Shown here: piece after piece, positions 1 through 6,928 of the stretch | Layout of the letters: every line of letters begins with the position of its first letter | Numbering within the stretch: the stretch's first letter is position 1 | DNA from: Caulobacter sp. B11 | Lineage (GTDB): Bacteria > Pseudomonadota > Alphaproteobacteria > Caulobacterales > Caulobacteraceae | Length of the DNA stretch: 10,219 nt | Reading direction: 5' to 3' | Assembly: GCF_002737765.1 (NCBI RefSeq) | Contig: NZ_PEGG01000070.1 | Location: 1-10,219, forward strand | Position numbers and translations under genes: made by a program | Notes under the pieces: generated by a model | The model's database searches: none | What the model saw: only the letters and a program-made list of their open reading frames with translations | What the model was told of the DNA's origin: nothing

Positions 1-6
1 TGGCCG

Positions 7-132
7 CCCTTCCCCCTTGATGGGGGAAGGGTTGGGGTTGGGGGCGCCTGCTGAGCGTGCTCGTGGCGCGGCGCTTGTCGTCCACCGCCGCATCACCCCC
101 ATCCCCGCCCTTCCCCCATCAAGGGGGAAGGG
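7..132. repeat. Inverted pair of hairpin repeats (REP/MITE-like intergenic element)
   Basis: Positions 7-31 and 108-132 are 25-nt sequences that are exact reverse complements of each other. Each is also a hairpin by itself, with 10-nt arms CCCTTCCCCC and GGGGGAAGGG around a 5-nt loop (TTGAT on the left, ATCAA on the right). Similarity continues inward imperfectly (roughly 32-45 against 94-107, with a one-base shift), so the whole block can fold back on itself. It lies just downstream of the nucleoside hydrolase stop codon (minus strand). That is a typical place for REP/BIME-like repeats, which can act as terminators or mRNA stabilisers. No transposase or target duplication is visible. That it is a dispersed family is inference. 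Confidence 0.75.
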
Positions 133-151
133 AGAAGACTCACTCTGCCGC

Positions 152-1108
152 CTATCCCGCCATCGTCTCGCGATAGAGCCTCAGCAACCTGGCCTCGTCG
201 ACGGTCACGGTCACCGCCTGGATCGGCTGGTCGTCCCAGGCGCTCGGACCGAACAGTTCGCCCTCCGCCTTCAGGCAGGTCTGGCCCAGGGCGATGCCCT
301 CGGTGACGACGCGGACCGAGCCGCGACGCAGGCCGAACAGGCTGGGATCGATGACATAGGCCACGGCGGCGGCGTCGTGCACGCAGCAGCCGACCACGCC
401 GTCGCGGTCGCCATAGAAGGCGGCATAGGGCTTGGAAATGGCGTTGAGGAAGGCCCCGGCCTCGCCGGCGCGGCCTTCCAGGTCATCCATATAGGTCGGG
501 CTCATCACCACCTGGGTGGTGACATCCAGGCTGACGACCACCACGGGCCATGGGGCGGTGAACACCTGGTCTGCGGCCTCCGGATCGTTCCAGATATTGG
601 CCTCTGCCACAGGTGTGACATTGCCCGGCTTGCCGGCCAGGCCGAAGGCCCCGCCCATGACCACGACCGATTTCAGCAGGCTCGCGACCTCGGGATCGGC
701 CTGCAGCGCCAAGGCCAGATTGGTCAGCGGGCCGACGGCGCACAGCACCACCTCGCCCGGATGTTGGCGGGCCAGGTCGATGATCGCCTGGTGGGCCGGC
801 TTGGCCTCGTGAAGGGCGGGAACCAGGCCGGTCAGCTCGACATCGCCCAGGCCGTTGACCCCGTGCACGAAGGTCGGGGAGGGGTTGCGCGGCCGCAGCA
901 GCGGCTTGTCGGTTCCCTGATAGACCGGCGCGGCCAGGCCAAAGCGCTGCTTCAGATAGAGCGCGTTGCGGGTCGTCGTCTCGATGTCGGCGTTGCCGTA
1001 GACGGTGGTGATGGCCAGCAGGTCGAGGGCCGGGCTGGCCTCGATGAACAGCAGGGCCATGGCGTCGTCGATGCCAGGATCGGTGTCGAAGATGATCTTT
1101 GTTGTCAT
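152..1108 (-). CDS. Inosine-uridine preferring nucleoside hydrolase (IUNH family)
   Basis: Predicted cytoplasmic N-ribohydrolase of 318 aa, the usual family length. The family cleaves the N-glycosidic bond of purine or pyrimidine ribonucleosides to give base and ribose for salvage or catabolism. Visible in the sequence: the N-terminal Ca2+-binding signature DTDPGIDDA at residues 8-16, a VVMGGAF segment in the middle, the ribose-binding type motif EANIWNDPEAA, and the C-terminal VHDAAAVAY with H244 and D245, matching the active-site His and the last Ca2+ ligand Asp of the family. There is no signal peptide. The start at 1108 puts the Asp motif at the normal distance. The region upstream of it has no convincing Shine-Dalgarno, so the start is likely rather than certain. 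A terminator hairpin (1143-1172) separates it from the receptor gene upstream, so it may have its own promoter or depend on read-through. The preferred nucleoside cannot be told from sequence alone. Confidence 0.93.
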   Translation of the reverse strand: MTTKIIFDTDPGIDDAMALLFIEASPALDLLAITTVYGNADIETTTRNALYLKQRFGLAAPVYQGTDKPLLRPRNPSPTFVHGVNGLGDVELTGLVPALHEAKPAHQAIIDLARQHPGEVVLCAVGPLTNLALALQADPEVASLLKSVVVMGGAFGLAGKPGNVTPVAEANIWNDPEAADQVFTAPWPVVVVSLDVTTQVVMSPTYMDDLEGRAGEAGAFLNAISKPYAAFYGDRDGVVGCCVHDAAAVAYVIDPSLFGLRRGSVRVVTEGIALGQTCLKAEGELFGPSAWDDQPIQAVTVTVDEARLLRLYRETMAG

Positions 1109-1142
1109 CTGAAGGGGTTAGCTCACTCGGCGCGGAAATGAA

Positions 1143-1172
1143 ACAGGCTCCCGGCGTGAACCGGGAGCCTGT
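1143..1172 (-). terminator. Rho-independent terminator after the TonB-dependent receptor gene
   Basis: A perfect 12-bp stem (ACAGGCTCCCGG paired with CCGGGAGCCTGT) encloses a 6-nt loop. Read on the minus strand it is followed by TTCATTT, a short interrupted U-tract. It lies about 55 bp past the receptor stop codon and about 35 bp before the nucleoside hydrolase start, so it most likely ends the receptor transcript. On the plus strand the stem is followed by CCGTC with no T-run, which supports the minus-strand orientation. Confidence 0.8.
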
Positions 1173-1195
1173 CCGTCATCGTGTGTTCGACAGGC

Positions 1196-1217
1196 GCCGC
1201 GCCCCGGAAGGCGCGGC
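1196..1217 (-). other. Second hairpin just downstream of the receptor stop
   Basis: A perfect 8-bp stem (GCCGCGCC paired with GGCGCGGC) with a 6-nt loop begins about 10 nt past the receptor stop codon. It has no T-tract on the minus strand side. Together with the terminator at 1143-1172 it forms a tandem pair, so it may be a transcript-stabilising or pausing structure rather than a terminator. It is GC-rich in a GC-rich genome, so chance is possible. Confidence 0.45.
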
Positions 1218-1226
1218 CAGGTCGGC

Positions 1227-3418
1227 TTAGCGCTTGGCGCTCAGCGAGATGCCGATCACGCGCGGCTCGTTGACGAAGCCGGTGTTGTTGTCGAAGTCGA
1301 TGCCGCCCTTGAGGTTGACCTCGTCGGTGATGTTGCGGGCGAACACGGCGACCTCATAGGCGCCGTCCGACTTGGCGTAGCCAAGCTTCAGACCGCCTTC
1401 GAAGGTGTCCTCGCTGAAGAACTCCTTGGTCTCGTAGAGGAAGAAGTTGGTGTGGCCCTGGCGGAACCAGTCAGTGTAGGCGAACAGTTCGCCGCCGGCG
1501 ATCGGGTAGCTGTAGCGCGCCGAGAAGTTCAGCACATATTCCGGGCGTTGGGGAACGGGTTGCCGTCCACCTTGGCCGCGCCGCCGACGGTCAGCGGATC
1601 GGTCGGGGTGCACTGGCCCGAGCCGCAGACGGCGACCGCCAGGCTGCTGTCCTTGATCTCGGTGTGAGCGTAGCTGTAGCCGGCCGTCAGCAGCAGGTTC
1701 GGGGTCACCGCCCACTCGCCGTCGACTTCCACGCCATAGGCCTCGGCCTTGTCGGCGTTGATCAGGCGGTTGGAGTTGGCCACGCCGCCGATGGCGCTGA
1801 ACTGCGGGTCTTCGACCGTATAGGTGAACACCGCGCCGTTGAGGCGCAGGGTGCGCTCAAGCAGTTCGCTCTTCACGCCGGCTTCCCAGGACAGGATGGT
1901 TTCCGACTGGGCCACCGAGGAGGGCGAGCCGAAAGCGATGTCGCGGCCCTGGATCGACGGACCGCGGAAGCCGCTGGCCACCCGGCCATAGACGCTGACG
2001 TCCGAGGACAGGTCGTAGAAGGCCGACAGGTCCCAGCTGACCTTTTCGTCGGAGACCGAGACGGCCTTGCCCGTGCCGAACGGCGACTTGGTGACCGAGA
2101 GGTCCTTTTCGTCGCTGGTGTAGCGCAGGCCGGCGGTGAGCTTGAGGTCGTCGCTGACCGCGTAAGAGCCCTGACCGAACACGGCCCACGAGGTGTTTTC
2201 GTGCTTGAGGGTCGAGGGCGGCACGAAGCCTGGGGCGGTGGTGACGAGGAAGTCGGACTGGAAGTAGTAGGCGCCGACCTGCCAGGTCACCGGCTTGTCG
2301 GTGTCGCTGGCCAGACGCAGTTCCTGGGTGACCTGGTTCAGGTCGGCGAGGCTGTCCTGGGTGTCGGAATCGAACGGGATGAAGCCGGGGCCGACGCCGC
2401 CGACGCCCCCGTCGATGTCGCCGCGGCTGTAGCCGTTGGTCGTCTCATAGGCGGTGATCGAGGTCAGGGTGACGTCGCCGAAGTCGTAGTCCATCTTCAG
2501 CGACGTGCCGTTGCCGTCATACTTCTGCGGGTTGCCGCCGCCGCCGTTGAAGGCCACCGAGTCACGGTCGAAATTGCCGTTGATGGCGTTGCTGCCCTTG
2601 GTCACGATATTGGCGCGGAACAGGGCCGAGGTGCCGTCGAACTGGCGGTTGTGGACGTTGAGCAGGGCGCTGAAGTTCTCGGTCGGGGTGAACAGCAGTT
2701 GCACCCGCGCGGCCAGCTCGTCGTAGCCGCCCAGGGCGTCCTTCACGCCAGTGAAGGTGTTGTCGATATAGTCTTCGCGGTGCTGCACGAGCAGCGAGGC
2801 GCGGGCCGACAGCTTGTCGGCGATCAGCGAGCCGCCGACGCCGCCGTCGAGGGTGTAGCTGCCATAGGTGCCGTAGGTGGCCGTGCCGGCCGCGCCGAAG
2901 GTGTGGCTCGGCTTGACGGTGTCGAACTTGACGATGCCGGCGGTGGTGTTGCGGCCAAACAGCGTGCCCTGCGGGCCGCGCAGGACTTCGACCTGGGCGA
3001 CGTCATAGATCGGCGAGCTCTTCAGCACGACGTTTTCCAGCACCACGTCGTCCTGGATGATCGAGACCGGCTGCGAGGCGGCGACGTCGAAGTCGCTGTT
3101 GCCCAGGCCGCGAATGTAGAAGCGCGGGGCCACGCGGCCGTTCGAGGATTCAGCGTAGAGGCCGGGGACGCGGCTGGACAGGGCCAGAACGTCTTCGCCG
3201 CCGGCGAAGATCGCGGTCAGGCGCTCGCCCGACAGGGTGGCCACCGAGACCGGCACTTCCTGGATGTTTTCGGCGCGCTTCTGGGCCGTGACGATCACGT
3301 CGTCGAGGGTGGTGGCGTCCTGGGCGAAGGCCGGCGCGGCGACGCCGGCGGCCAGGATCAGAACGGCGAGAGCCGCGCTGCCGCGAAGGCTATCGCGCAG
3401 TTTTGCGGAGGTGGTCAT
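1227..3418 (-). pseudogene. TonB-dependent outer-membrane receptor, frameshifted near the C terminus
   Basis: Outer-membrane beta-barrel receptor for energised uptake of a ligand that cannot be identified here. The start at 3418 gives a clean signal peptide (hydrophobic core about residues 14-28, cleavage near APAFA-Q at 32/33). The longer in-frame start at 3490 would put 24 extra residues before it. A Ton-box-like DDVIVTAQKR follows at about 39-48. The plug domain spans about 50-165 and includes VEVLRGPQGTLFGRNTTAG, and the barrel takes up the rest. The reading frame breaks at about 1543-1545. The minus strand reads GCCCGGAA where GCCCCGGAA would keep frame, so the uncorrected protein ends after about 629 residues with a short aberrant tail. 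The next frame continues with PEYVLNFSARYSY and a typical barrel end NITDEVNLKGG. Adding one base restores 730 aa, a normal length. The last residue is Arg, not the usual terminal aromatic. The cause is a real frameshift or a one-base sequencing loss. The gene is followed by a terminator. Confidence 0.9.
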
Positions 3419-3634
3419 GTGACAAATCCCGTTTCGCGCCGACCGACCGGCGAATCTGGGTGCAATGCACAACGCGGCGCGGGAAATCAAAAGCCTTCGT
3501 GACGCAATTCCTTCAGCAAGGTGAAGATTTGCCGACAGATGTCACTATTTCAACACTTCGGATCAAAGCTGCCTTGAAATTCGTCAGAAGTCATAAGTTA
3601 CTTACTTGAGCTGTCATTGGGCGGGCTGGGACGC
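3419..3634 (-). promoter_or_regulatory. Upstream (promoter) region of the TonB-dependent receptor, with two dyads
   Basis: This 216-bp gap between the DUF3225 gene and the receptor is visibly more AT-rich than its surroundings, especially 3540-3610, as expected for a promoter reading leftward. Two palindromes stand out: GTGCAATGCAC at 3460-3470 (perfect apart from the central base), 42 nt before the receptor start, and TCAAAGCTGCCTTGA at 3563-3577 (15 bp, one mismatched pair). Either could be an operator. I could not find a convincing -35/-10 pair. A GANTC methylation site lies at 3452-3456. No coding sequence is supported here. Confidence 0.45.
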
Positions 3635-4036
3635 CTATCTGGCAACGCGTTGATCGAGGCCTTCCGCCAATAGCGAGACATGGGCCGACGCGACCTTCCA
3701 GCCCTGATCGAGCCTTATCCAGGTCTGGGTTTGTCGCCCGGTTCGATTTGCCCCCAACCGCTGGAATTCGACATTCGCTATCGCGAAATCTCGCCCAAAA
3801 GTGGTGATTTCCGTTCTCAGGCGGAGTCGCTCGGGCGACCCGCCCGCCCGCTCCAGGCGGAACGCGGCGATGGCCTCGAAGCCATAGAGGTTCTCGGCGA
3901 CCCCGTAGCGAACGGTCCGGGGATCGTTCCAGAACACCTGGTCGAGAGCCTCGACATCATTGTCCATCAGGGCCGCTTCATAGGCGTCGACGGCGGCGCG
4001 CACGGCGGCCAGGGTCTCGGGATCATTGATGATCAT
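3635..4036 (-). CDS. DUF3225 / AtzH-like (HpxZ-like) NTF2-fold protein
   Basis: A 133-aa protein that looks like the HpxZ/AtzH family (NTF2/SnoaL-like cone fold). It begins MIINDPETLAAVRAAVDAYE and includes the family-typical NDVEALDQVFWNDP, VRYGVAENLYGFEAIAAFR and TWIRLDQGWKVASAHVS. In the cyanuric-acid pathway of Pseudomonas ADP, AtzH is described as a small decarboxylating amidohydrolase acting on a dicarboxyurea side product. In enteric oxalurate loci the homologue is HpxZ, of unclear role. Its ATG overlaps the amidase stop in an ATGA at 4033-4036, so it is the last gene of a translationally coupled three-gene operon. Family assignment is strong; the actual substrate is not known. Confidence 0.87.
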   Translation of the reverse strand: MIINDPETLAAVRAAVDAYEAALMDNDVEALDQVFWNDPRTVRYGVAENLYGFEAIAAFRLERAGGSPERLRLRTEITTFGRDFAIANVEFQRLGANRTGRQTQTWIRLDQGWKVASAHVSLLAEGLDQRVAR

Positions 4037-5421
4037 GGCCGCTCCGTCGGGCTGTGGGCGGCCACGACTCCACGCCGCTCCAGGCGAAGGGCGGCGGCCA
4101 GGGCCAGGTCCTCGCGCCAGGCCGGGGCGATGATCTGAACGCCGATCGGCAGTTGGCCGGGGCGGTTGATCGGAGCGGCCACCACCGGCAGGCCGACATA
4201 GCTGATCGGCTGGGTGTAGGCGCCCAGGTTCTTGCGCACCGACACGGGCTGGCCGTCCATGTCCATCGTCGCCTGGCCGATCCGCGGCGCGGGGCAGACC
4301 GAGGCCGGGGCCAGCAAGACGTCAAAACGTTCAAAGGCTCGGGCCATCGCGGCGCGAAACACCGGCCGGTAGCGGCGGGCGGCGTCGGCGATTCCCTCGG
4401 GCAGCAAGGCGCCGGCCAGCAGGCGGTCGCGCACGGCCGGATCATAGTCCATGGCCCGCTCGCGCAGGGTCTCCAGATGCAGGCGTCCGCCTTCGACGGC
4501 GGTCAGGCAAAAGGCGGCCGCGCGGGCCTGTTCGGCCTCGGCGACGATGACCGGGCCCTCGGCGTCCAGGGCCTGGGCCGCCAGGTCCAGCGCGCCCAGC
4601 ACCTCGGGGAAAGCCCCCTGGGCGAACCAGCCGCCCAGCACCCCGACTCGCAGAGGGGCGTCGGCCAGGGCCTCGAGGCGGTCGGACACCGGCTCGGCGG
4701 CGCGGTCGCAGATCGGGTCCAGCGGGTCGGGGCCCTGCATCAGGTCATAGGTCAGGGCCAGGTCGGCGACCGAGCGGGCGAAGGGCCCCACATGGTCCAG
4801 GCTCTCGACGAAGGGAAAGGCGCCCTGACGCGACAGCCGCCCGAGGGTCGGCTTGAGGCCAAACACCCCGCACAGGCTGGCGGGAATGCGGATCGAGCCG
4901 TTGGTGTCCGATCCCAGGCTCAGCGAAACCAGGCCCGCCGCCACCGCCGCCGCCGAACCGCCGGACGAGCCGCCGGCGATCCGGGTCGGGTCATGCGGAT
5001 TGCGGGTCGGCCCGTCATGGGCGTTCTCGGTGACGAAGCCGTAGGCGAACTCGTCCATGTTCAGCGCGCCGACCAGGATGGCCCCGGCCGCGGTCAGCCT
5101 CTGGACCGGGGTGGCGTCGGCGGGAGCGGGCGCGGCGTCGCGGCGGATCTTCGAGCCGGCCAGGGTCGCCAGGCCCTCGACGTCGAACAGGTTCTTGACC
5201 GCGAAGGGCGCGCCGGCCAGCGGGCCCAGGGGGCGGCCGGCGGCGCGATCGGCGTCAAGCCTGTCGGCCTGGTCCAGGGCGCGTTCTGGCAGGACCTGGG
5301 TGAAGGCGTTGAGGTCGGCGCGCGCCGCGATGCGCGCCAGGGTCTGCTCGATGGTCGCGCGGGCGGTGGTCCGGCCAGACCGCACCGCCTCGGCCACCGC
5401 GTGGGCGCTGGCGAAGGTCAT
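4033..5421 (-). CDS. AtzE/HpxY-like amidase-signature hydrolase
   Basis: A 462-aa cytoplasmic amidase of the amidase-signature superfamily, close to the usual size for AtzE-like enzymes (around 460). The Lys-cisSer-Ser triad is visible: K76 in FAVKNLFDVEG, S152 in GGSSGGS and nucleophile S176 in GSDTNGSIRIP. The 24-residue gap between the two serines is typical of the family. The start at 5421 is chosen because its ATG overlaps the stop of the small upstream gene (ATGA at 5418-5421); reading further upstream in this frame gives only low-complexity Arg/Gly sequence. Characterised relatives are AtzE (1-carboxybiuret hydrolase, working with AtzG) and HpxY in oxalurate use. GatA is the distant tRNA-amidotransferase relative, but the DUF4089 partner and DUF3225 neighbour argue for the AtzE/HpxY branch. 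A carboxylated urea, biuret or oxalurate-like amide is the inferred substrate. Confidence 0.92.
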   Translation of the reverse strand: MTFASAHAVAEAVRSGRTTARATIEQTLARIAARADLNAFTQVLPERALDQADRLDADRAAGRPLGPLAGAPFAVKNLFDVEGLATLAGSKIRRDAAPAPADATPVQRLTAAGAILVGALNMDEFAYGFVTENAHDGPTRNPHDPTRIAGGSSGGSAAAVAAGLVSLSLGSDTNGSIRIPASLCGVFGLKPTLGRLSRQGAFPFVESLDHVGPFARSVADLALTYDLMQGPDPLDPICDRAAEPVSDRLEALADAPLRVGVLGGWFAQGAFPEVLGALDLAAQALDAEGPVIVAEAEQARAAAFCLTAVEGGRLHLETLRERAMDYDPAVRDRLLAGALLPEGIADAARRYRPVFRAAMARAFERFDVLLAPASVCPAPRIGQATMDMDGQPVSVRKNLGAYTQPISYVGLPVVAAPINRPGQLPIGVQIIAPAWREDLALAAALRLERRGVVAAHSPTERP

Positions 5422-5627
5422 GGGGTGAACCGCTCGGCCGCGCCGGCGGGGGCGGTGTCGACGAACAGGCTGGCCTGGCGCCGCAACAGGTCGAGATTGT
5501 CGAACACCGCCGCCTGGCAGGCTTCGGGCAGGAGCAGGTCCAGCGCGGCGGCGCGGGCCATGGCCTCGGAGGGCGTCGCTGAGTCCGCCTCGGCCAGGAA
5601 GGCCCGCATGTCCGCCTCGATCGTCAT
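5418..5627 (-). CDS. DUF4089 / AtzG-like (HpxX-like) small subunit
   Basis: A 69-aa helical protein beginning MTIEADMRAFLAEAD, with a mid-section AALDLLLPEACQAAVFDNLD and a C-terminal FVDTAPAGAAERFTP. Size, position and sequence fit the DUF4089/AtzG/HpxX family, GatC-like small proteins that bind and stabilise the AtzE-type amidase. A GGAG Shine-Dalgarno lies about 8 nt before the ATG at 5627. The stop codon overlaps the amidase ATG in an ATGA, as expected for two subunits made in equal amounts. It is the first gene of the minus-strand cassette, divergent from the formamidase gene. The family call rests on pattern and context, since so short a protein carries few diagnostic residues. Confidence 0.85.
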   Translation of the reverse strand: MTIEADMRAFLAEADSATPSEAMARAAALDLLLPEACQAAVFDNLDLLRRQASLFVDTAPAGAAERFTP

Positions 5628-5848
5628 CGTCGCTCCGCAAGTCAGGGAAATCTTCCTATAGCCCCGGGGCGGGGCGAGCTAGGGGCGCTCGCGCCCCTCC
5701 GCCGGACCGCCTCGGATCGCGTCAGGCGGCGCCTTGCGGCGCCCGCTTGCTGGGCGCCGGCCGCTTTAGCTGGGCCGGGCAGGGGCCGGGCCTTGGGTCA
5801 TGGGGCAAACCCGCGCGCAGTGGCGGCTTGTAATAGAAGGCTTACCTC
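5628..5848. promoter_or_regulatory. Divergent intergenic region with clustered GC-rich dyads
   Basis: This gap separates the DUF4089-amidase-DUF3225 operon (leftward) from the formamidase gene (rightward) and must hold both promoters. It contains a perfect 10-bp palindrome GCCCCGGGGC (5661-5670), an 18-bp dyad AGGGGCGC-TC-GCGCCCCT (5681-5698), and three GGCGCC copies (5728-5733, 5738-5743, 5753-5758) that allow alternative hairpins. The strongest of these has an 8-bp stem with a 7-nt loop at 5737-5759. A leftward -10-like GCTATAGG lies at 5654-5661 without a recognisable -35. No coding sequence is supported. Confidence 0.45.
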
Positions 5849-6794
5849 ATGCTGCACCGCCTGGCCTCGACTCCCGAAACGGTCCGATTCGGGATCTTTG
5901 ACGCCGCCTTCGCGCCGGTCCTGACCATCGCCTCGGGCGACAGCGTCACCTTCGCCTGCGTCTCGGGCGGCCGCGAGGTGATGCCCGATCCCGCCAGCGG
6001 CCTGACGATTCCCCCCGACCTGGCCGCGATCCACGCCGCCGAGCTGGAGCGCATCGGGCCCCATATCCTGACCGGTCCGGTCGCCATCGTCGGCGCCGAG
6101 CCCGGCGACACCCTGGAGGTGCGGATCGAGCAGGTGGAGCCAATAACGACTGGGGCTATTGCGCCGTCCGGCCGCTGGCCGGGACCCTGCCGGAAGACTT
6201 TCCCGAACGCTATGTCAGCCACATCGCCGTCGACCGGCCGGCCGCGACCTGCAAGCCGGAGTGGGGCCGACCCTGCCGCTGGCCCCGTTTTTCGGCACCA
6301 TGGGCGTGGCCCCGCCGGCCCGCTATGGCCGACTGTCCAGCCGCGAGCCGCGCGAGCATGGCGGCAACATGGACAACAAGGAGCTGGGGGCCGGGGCGAC
6401 CCTGTTCCTGCCGGTCTGGGTTCCCGGAGCCAATTTCTCGGTCGGTGACGGTCACGGCCGCCAGGGCGACGGCGAGGTCTGCGTCAACGCCCTGGAGATG
6501 GGACTGACCGGAACCTTCACCTTCATCCTGCACAAGGCGGCGGAGGTCGGGACCCTGACCTGGCCGCGGGCCGAGACGCCCAGCCACTACATCGTCATGG
6601 GCTTCCACGAGGATCTCGACCTGGCCATGAAACAGGCCCTGCGCGGCATGATCGACTTCATCACCGCGCGCTCGGCCCTGACCCGGGTGCAGGCCTACCA
6701 GTTCTGCTCCCTGGCCGTGGATTTTCGCGTCACCCAGACGGTCAACGGCGAGAAGGGCGTGCATGGCCTGCTGCAAAAGGGGCTGCTGTTCTAG
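5849..6794 (+). pseudogene. Acetamidase/formamidase family protein, two frameshifts
   Basis: Member of the FmdA/AmdA family, which hydrolyses formamide or acetamide to ammonia and the carboxylate. Three frames must be joined. Residues 1-98 run from ATG 5849 (GAAGG Shine-Dalgarno 8 nt upstream) through the family motif GAEPGDTLEVRIEQVEP. One base is then missing near 6141-6142, after which NNDWGYCAVRPLAGTLPEDF follows. A second base is missing near 6263-6268, between PEWG and PTLPLAPFFGTMGVAPP. The last frame holds the diagnostic GGNMDNKEL and FSVGDGHGRQGDGEV segments and ends at 6794. Restoring both bases gives 315 aa, the normal size. As written, the first frame runs on to 6448 with unrelated sequence, so no functional protein would be made. 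Both losses touch short G or C runs, so sequencing error is a real alternative. Its place, divergent from an amidase cassette, suggests nitrogen scavenging. Confidence 0.88.
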
Positions 6795-6858
6795 GGCGTT
6801 CGCCGCCTGTCCGCGCGGCCATCCGCCGCGTCCTCGACGCCCGGCGACGCAACAGGTC

Positions 6859-6874
6859 CTAACTCCCTGTTAAC
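6859..6874 (+). promoter_or_regulatory. CtrA-binding box of the fliQ class II flagellar promoter
   Basis: The sequence CTAA-N7-TTAAC matches the CtrA consensus TTAA-N7-TTAAC with one mismatch in the first half-site and exact 7-nt spacing. It is 55 bp before the chosen fliQ start, and continues as TTAACCAT, the form seen in Caulobacter early flagellar promoters where CtrA~P covers the -35 region. It stands out in an otherwise very GC-rich gap. Regulation by CtrA is inferred from this match and from knowledge of the C. crescentus fliQ promoter. Confidence 0.8.
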
Positions 6875-6928
6875 CATGTCGGGCCCATTTTCCAGCCTCG
6901 TTACCAGCGCGTAGAGATGAGGCTTTTG

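Noticed and set aside
17..1141. Long plus-strand open frame opposite the nucleoside hydrolase
   Set aside because: It is antisense to a clear IUNH gene, has no recognisable domain and shows the Gly/His/Gln/Arg-rich composition of GC-rich shadow frames.
3419..3490. 24-residue N-terminal extension of the receptor from ATG 3490
   Set aside because: It would place an Arg-rich stretch before a normal signal peptide; ATG 3418 gives a standard exported receptor.
1664..3502. 612-codon plus-strand frame opposite the TonB-dependent receptor
   Set aside because: Antisense of a well-supported receptor; low-complexity composition and no family motifs. Long antisense frames are common at this GC content.
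5422..5640. Longer amidase start upstream of 5421
   Set aside because: The extra sequence is the out-of-frame shadow of the DUF4089 gene; the ATGA overlap fixes the start at 5421.
4054..5661. 535-codon plus-strand frame opposite the amidase
   Set aside because: The amidase on the minus strand has a full catalytic triad and operon overlaps; this frame has none of the signs of a real gene.
5831..5836. TAATAG as a -10 element of the formamidase promoter
   Set aside because: No -35 match at 16-18 nt upstream, and it lies only 13 nt before the start codon with the Shine-Dalgarno directly adjoining.
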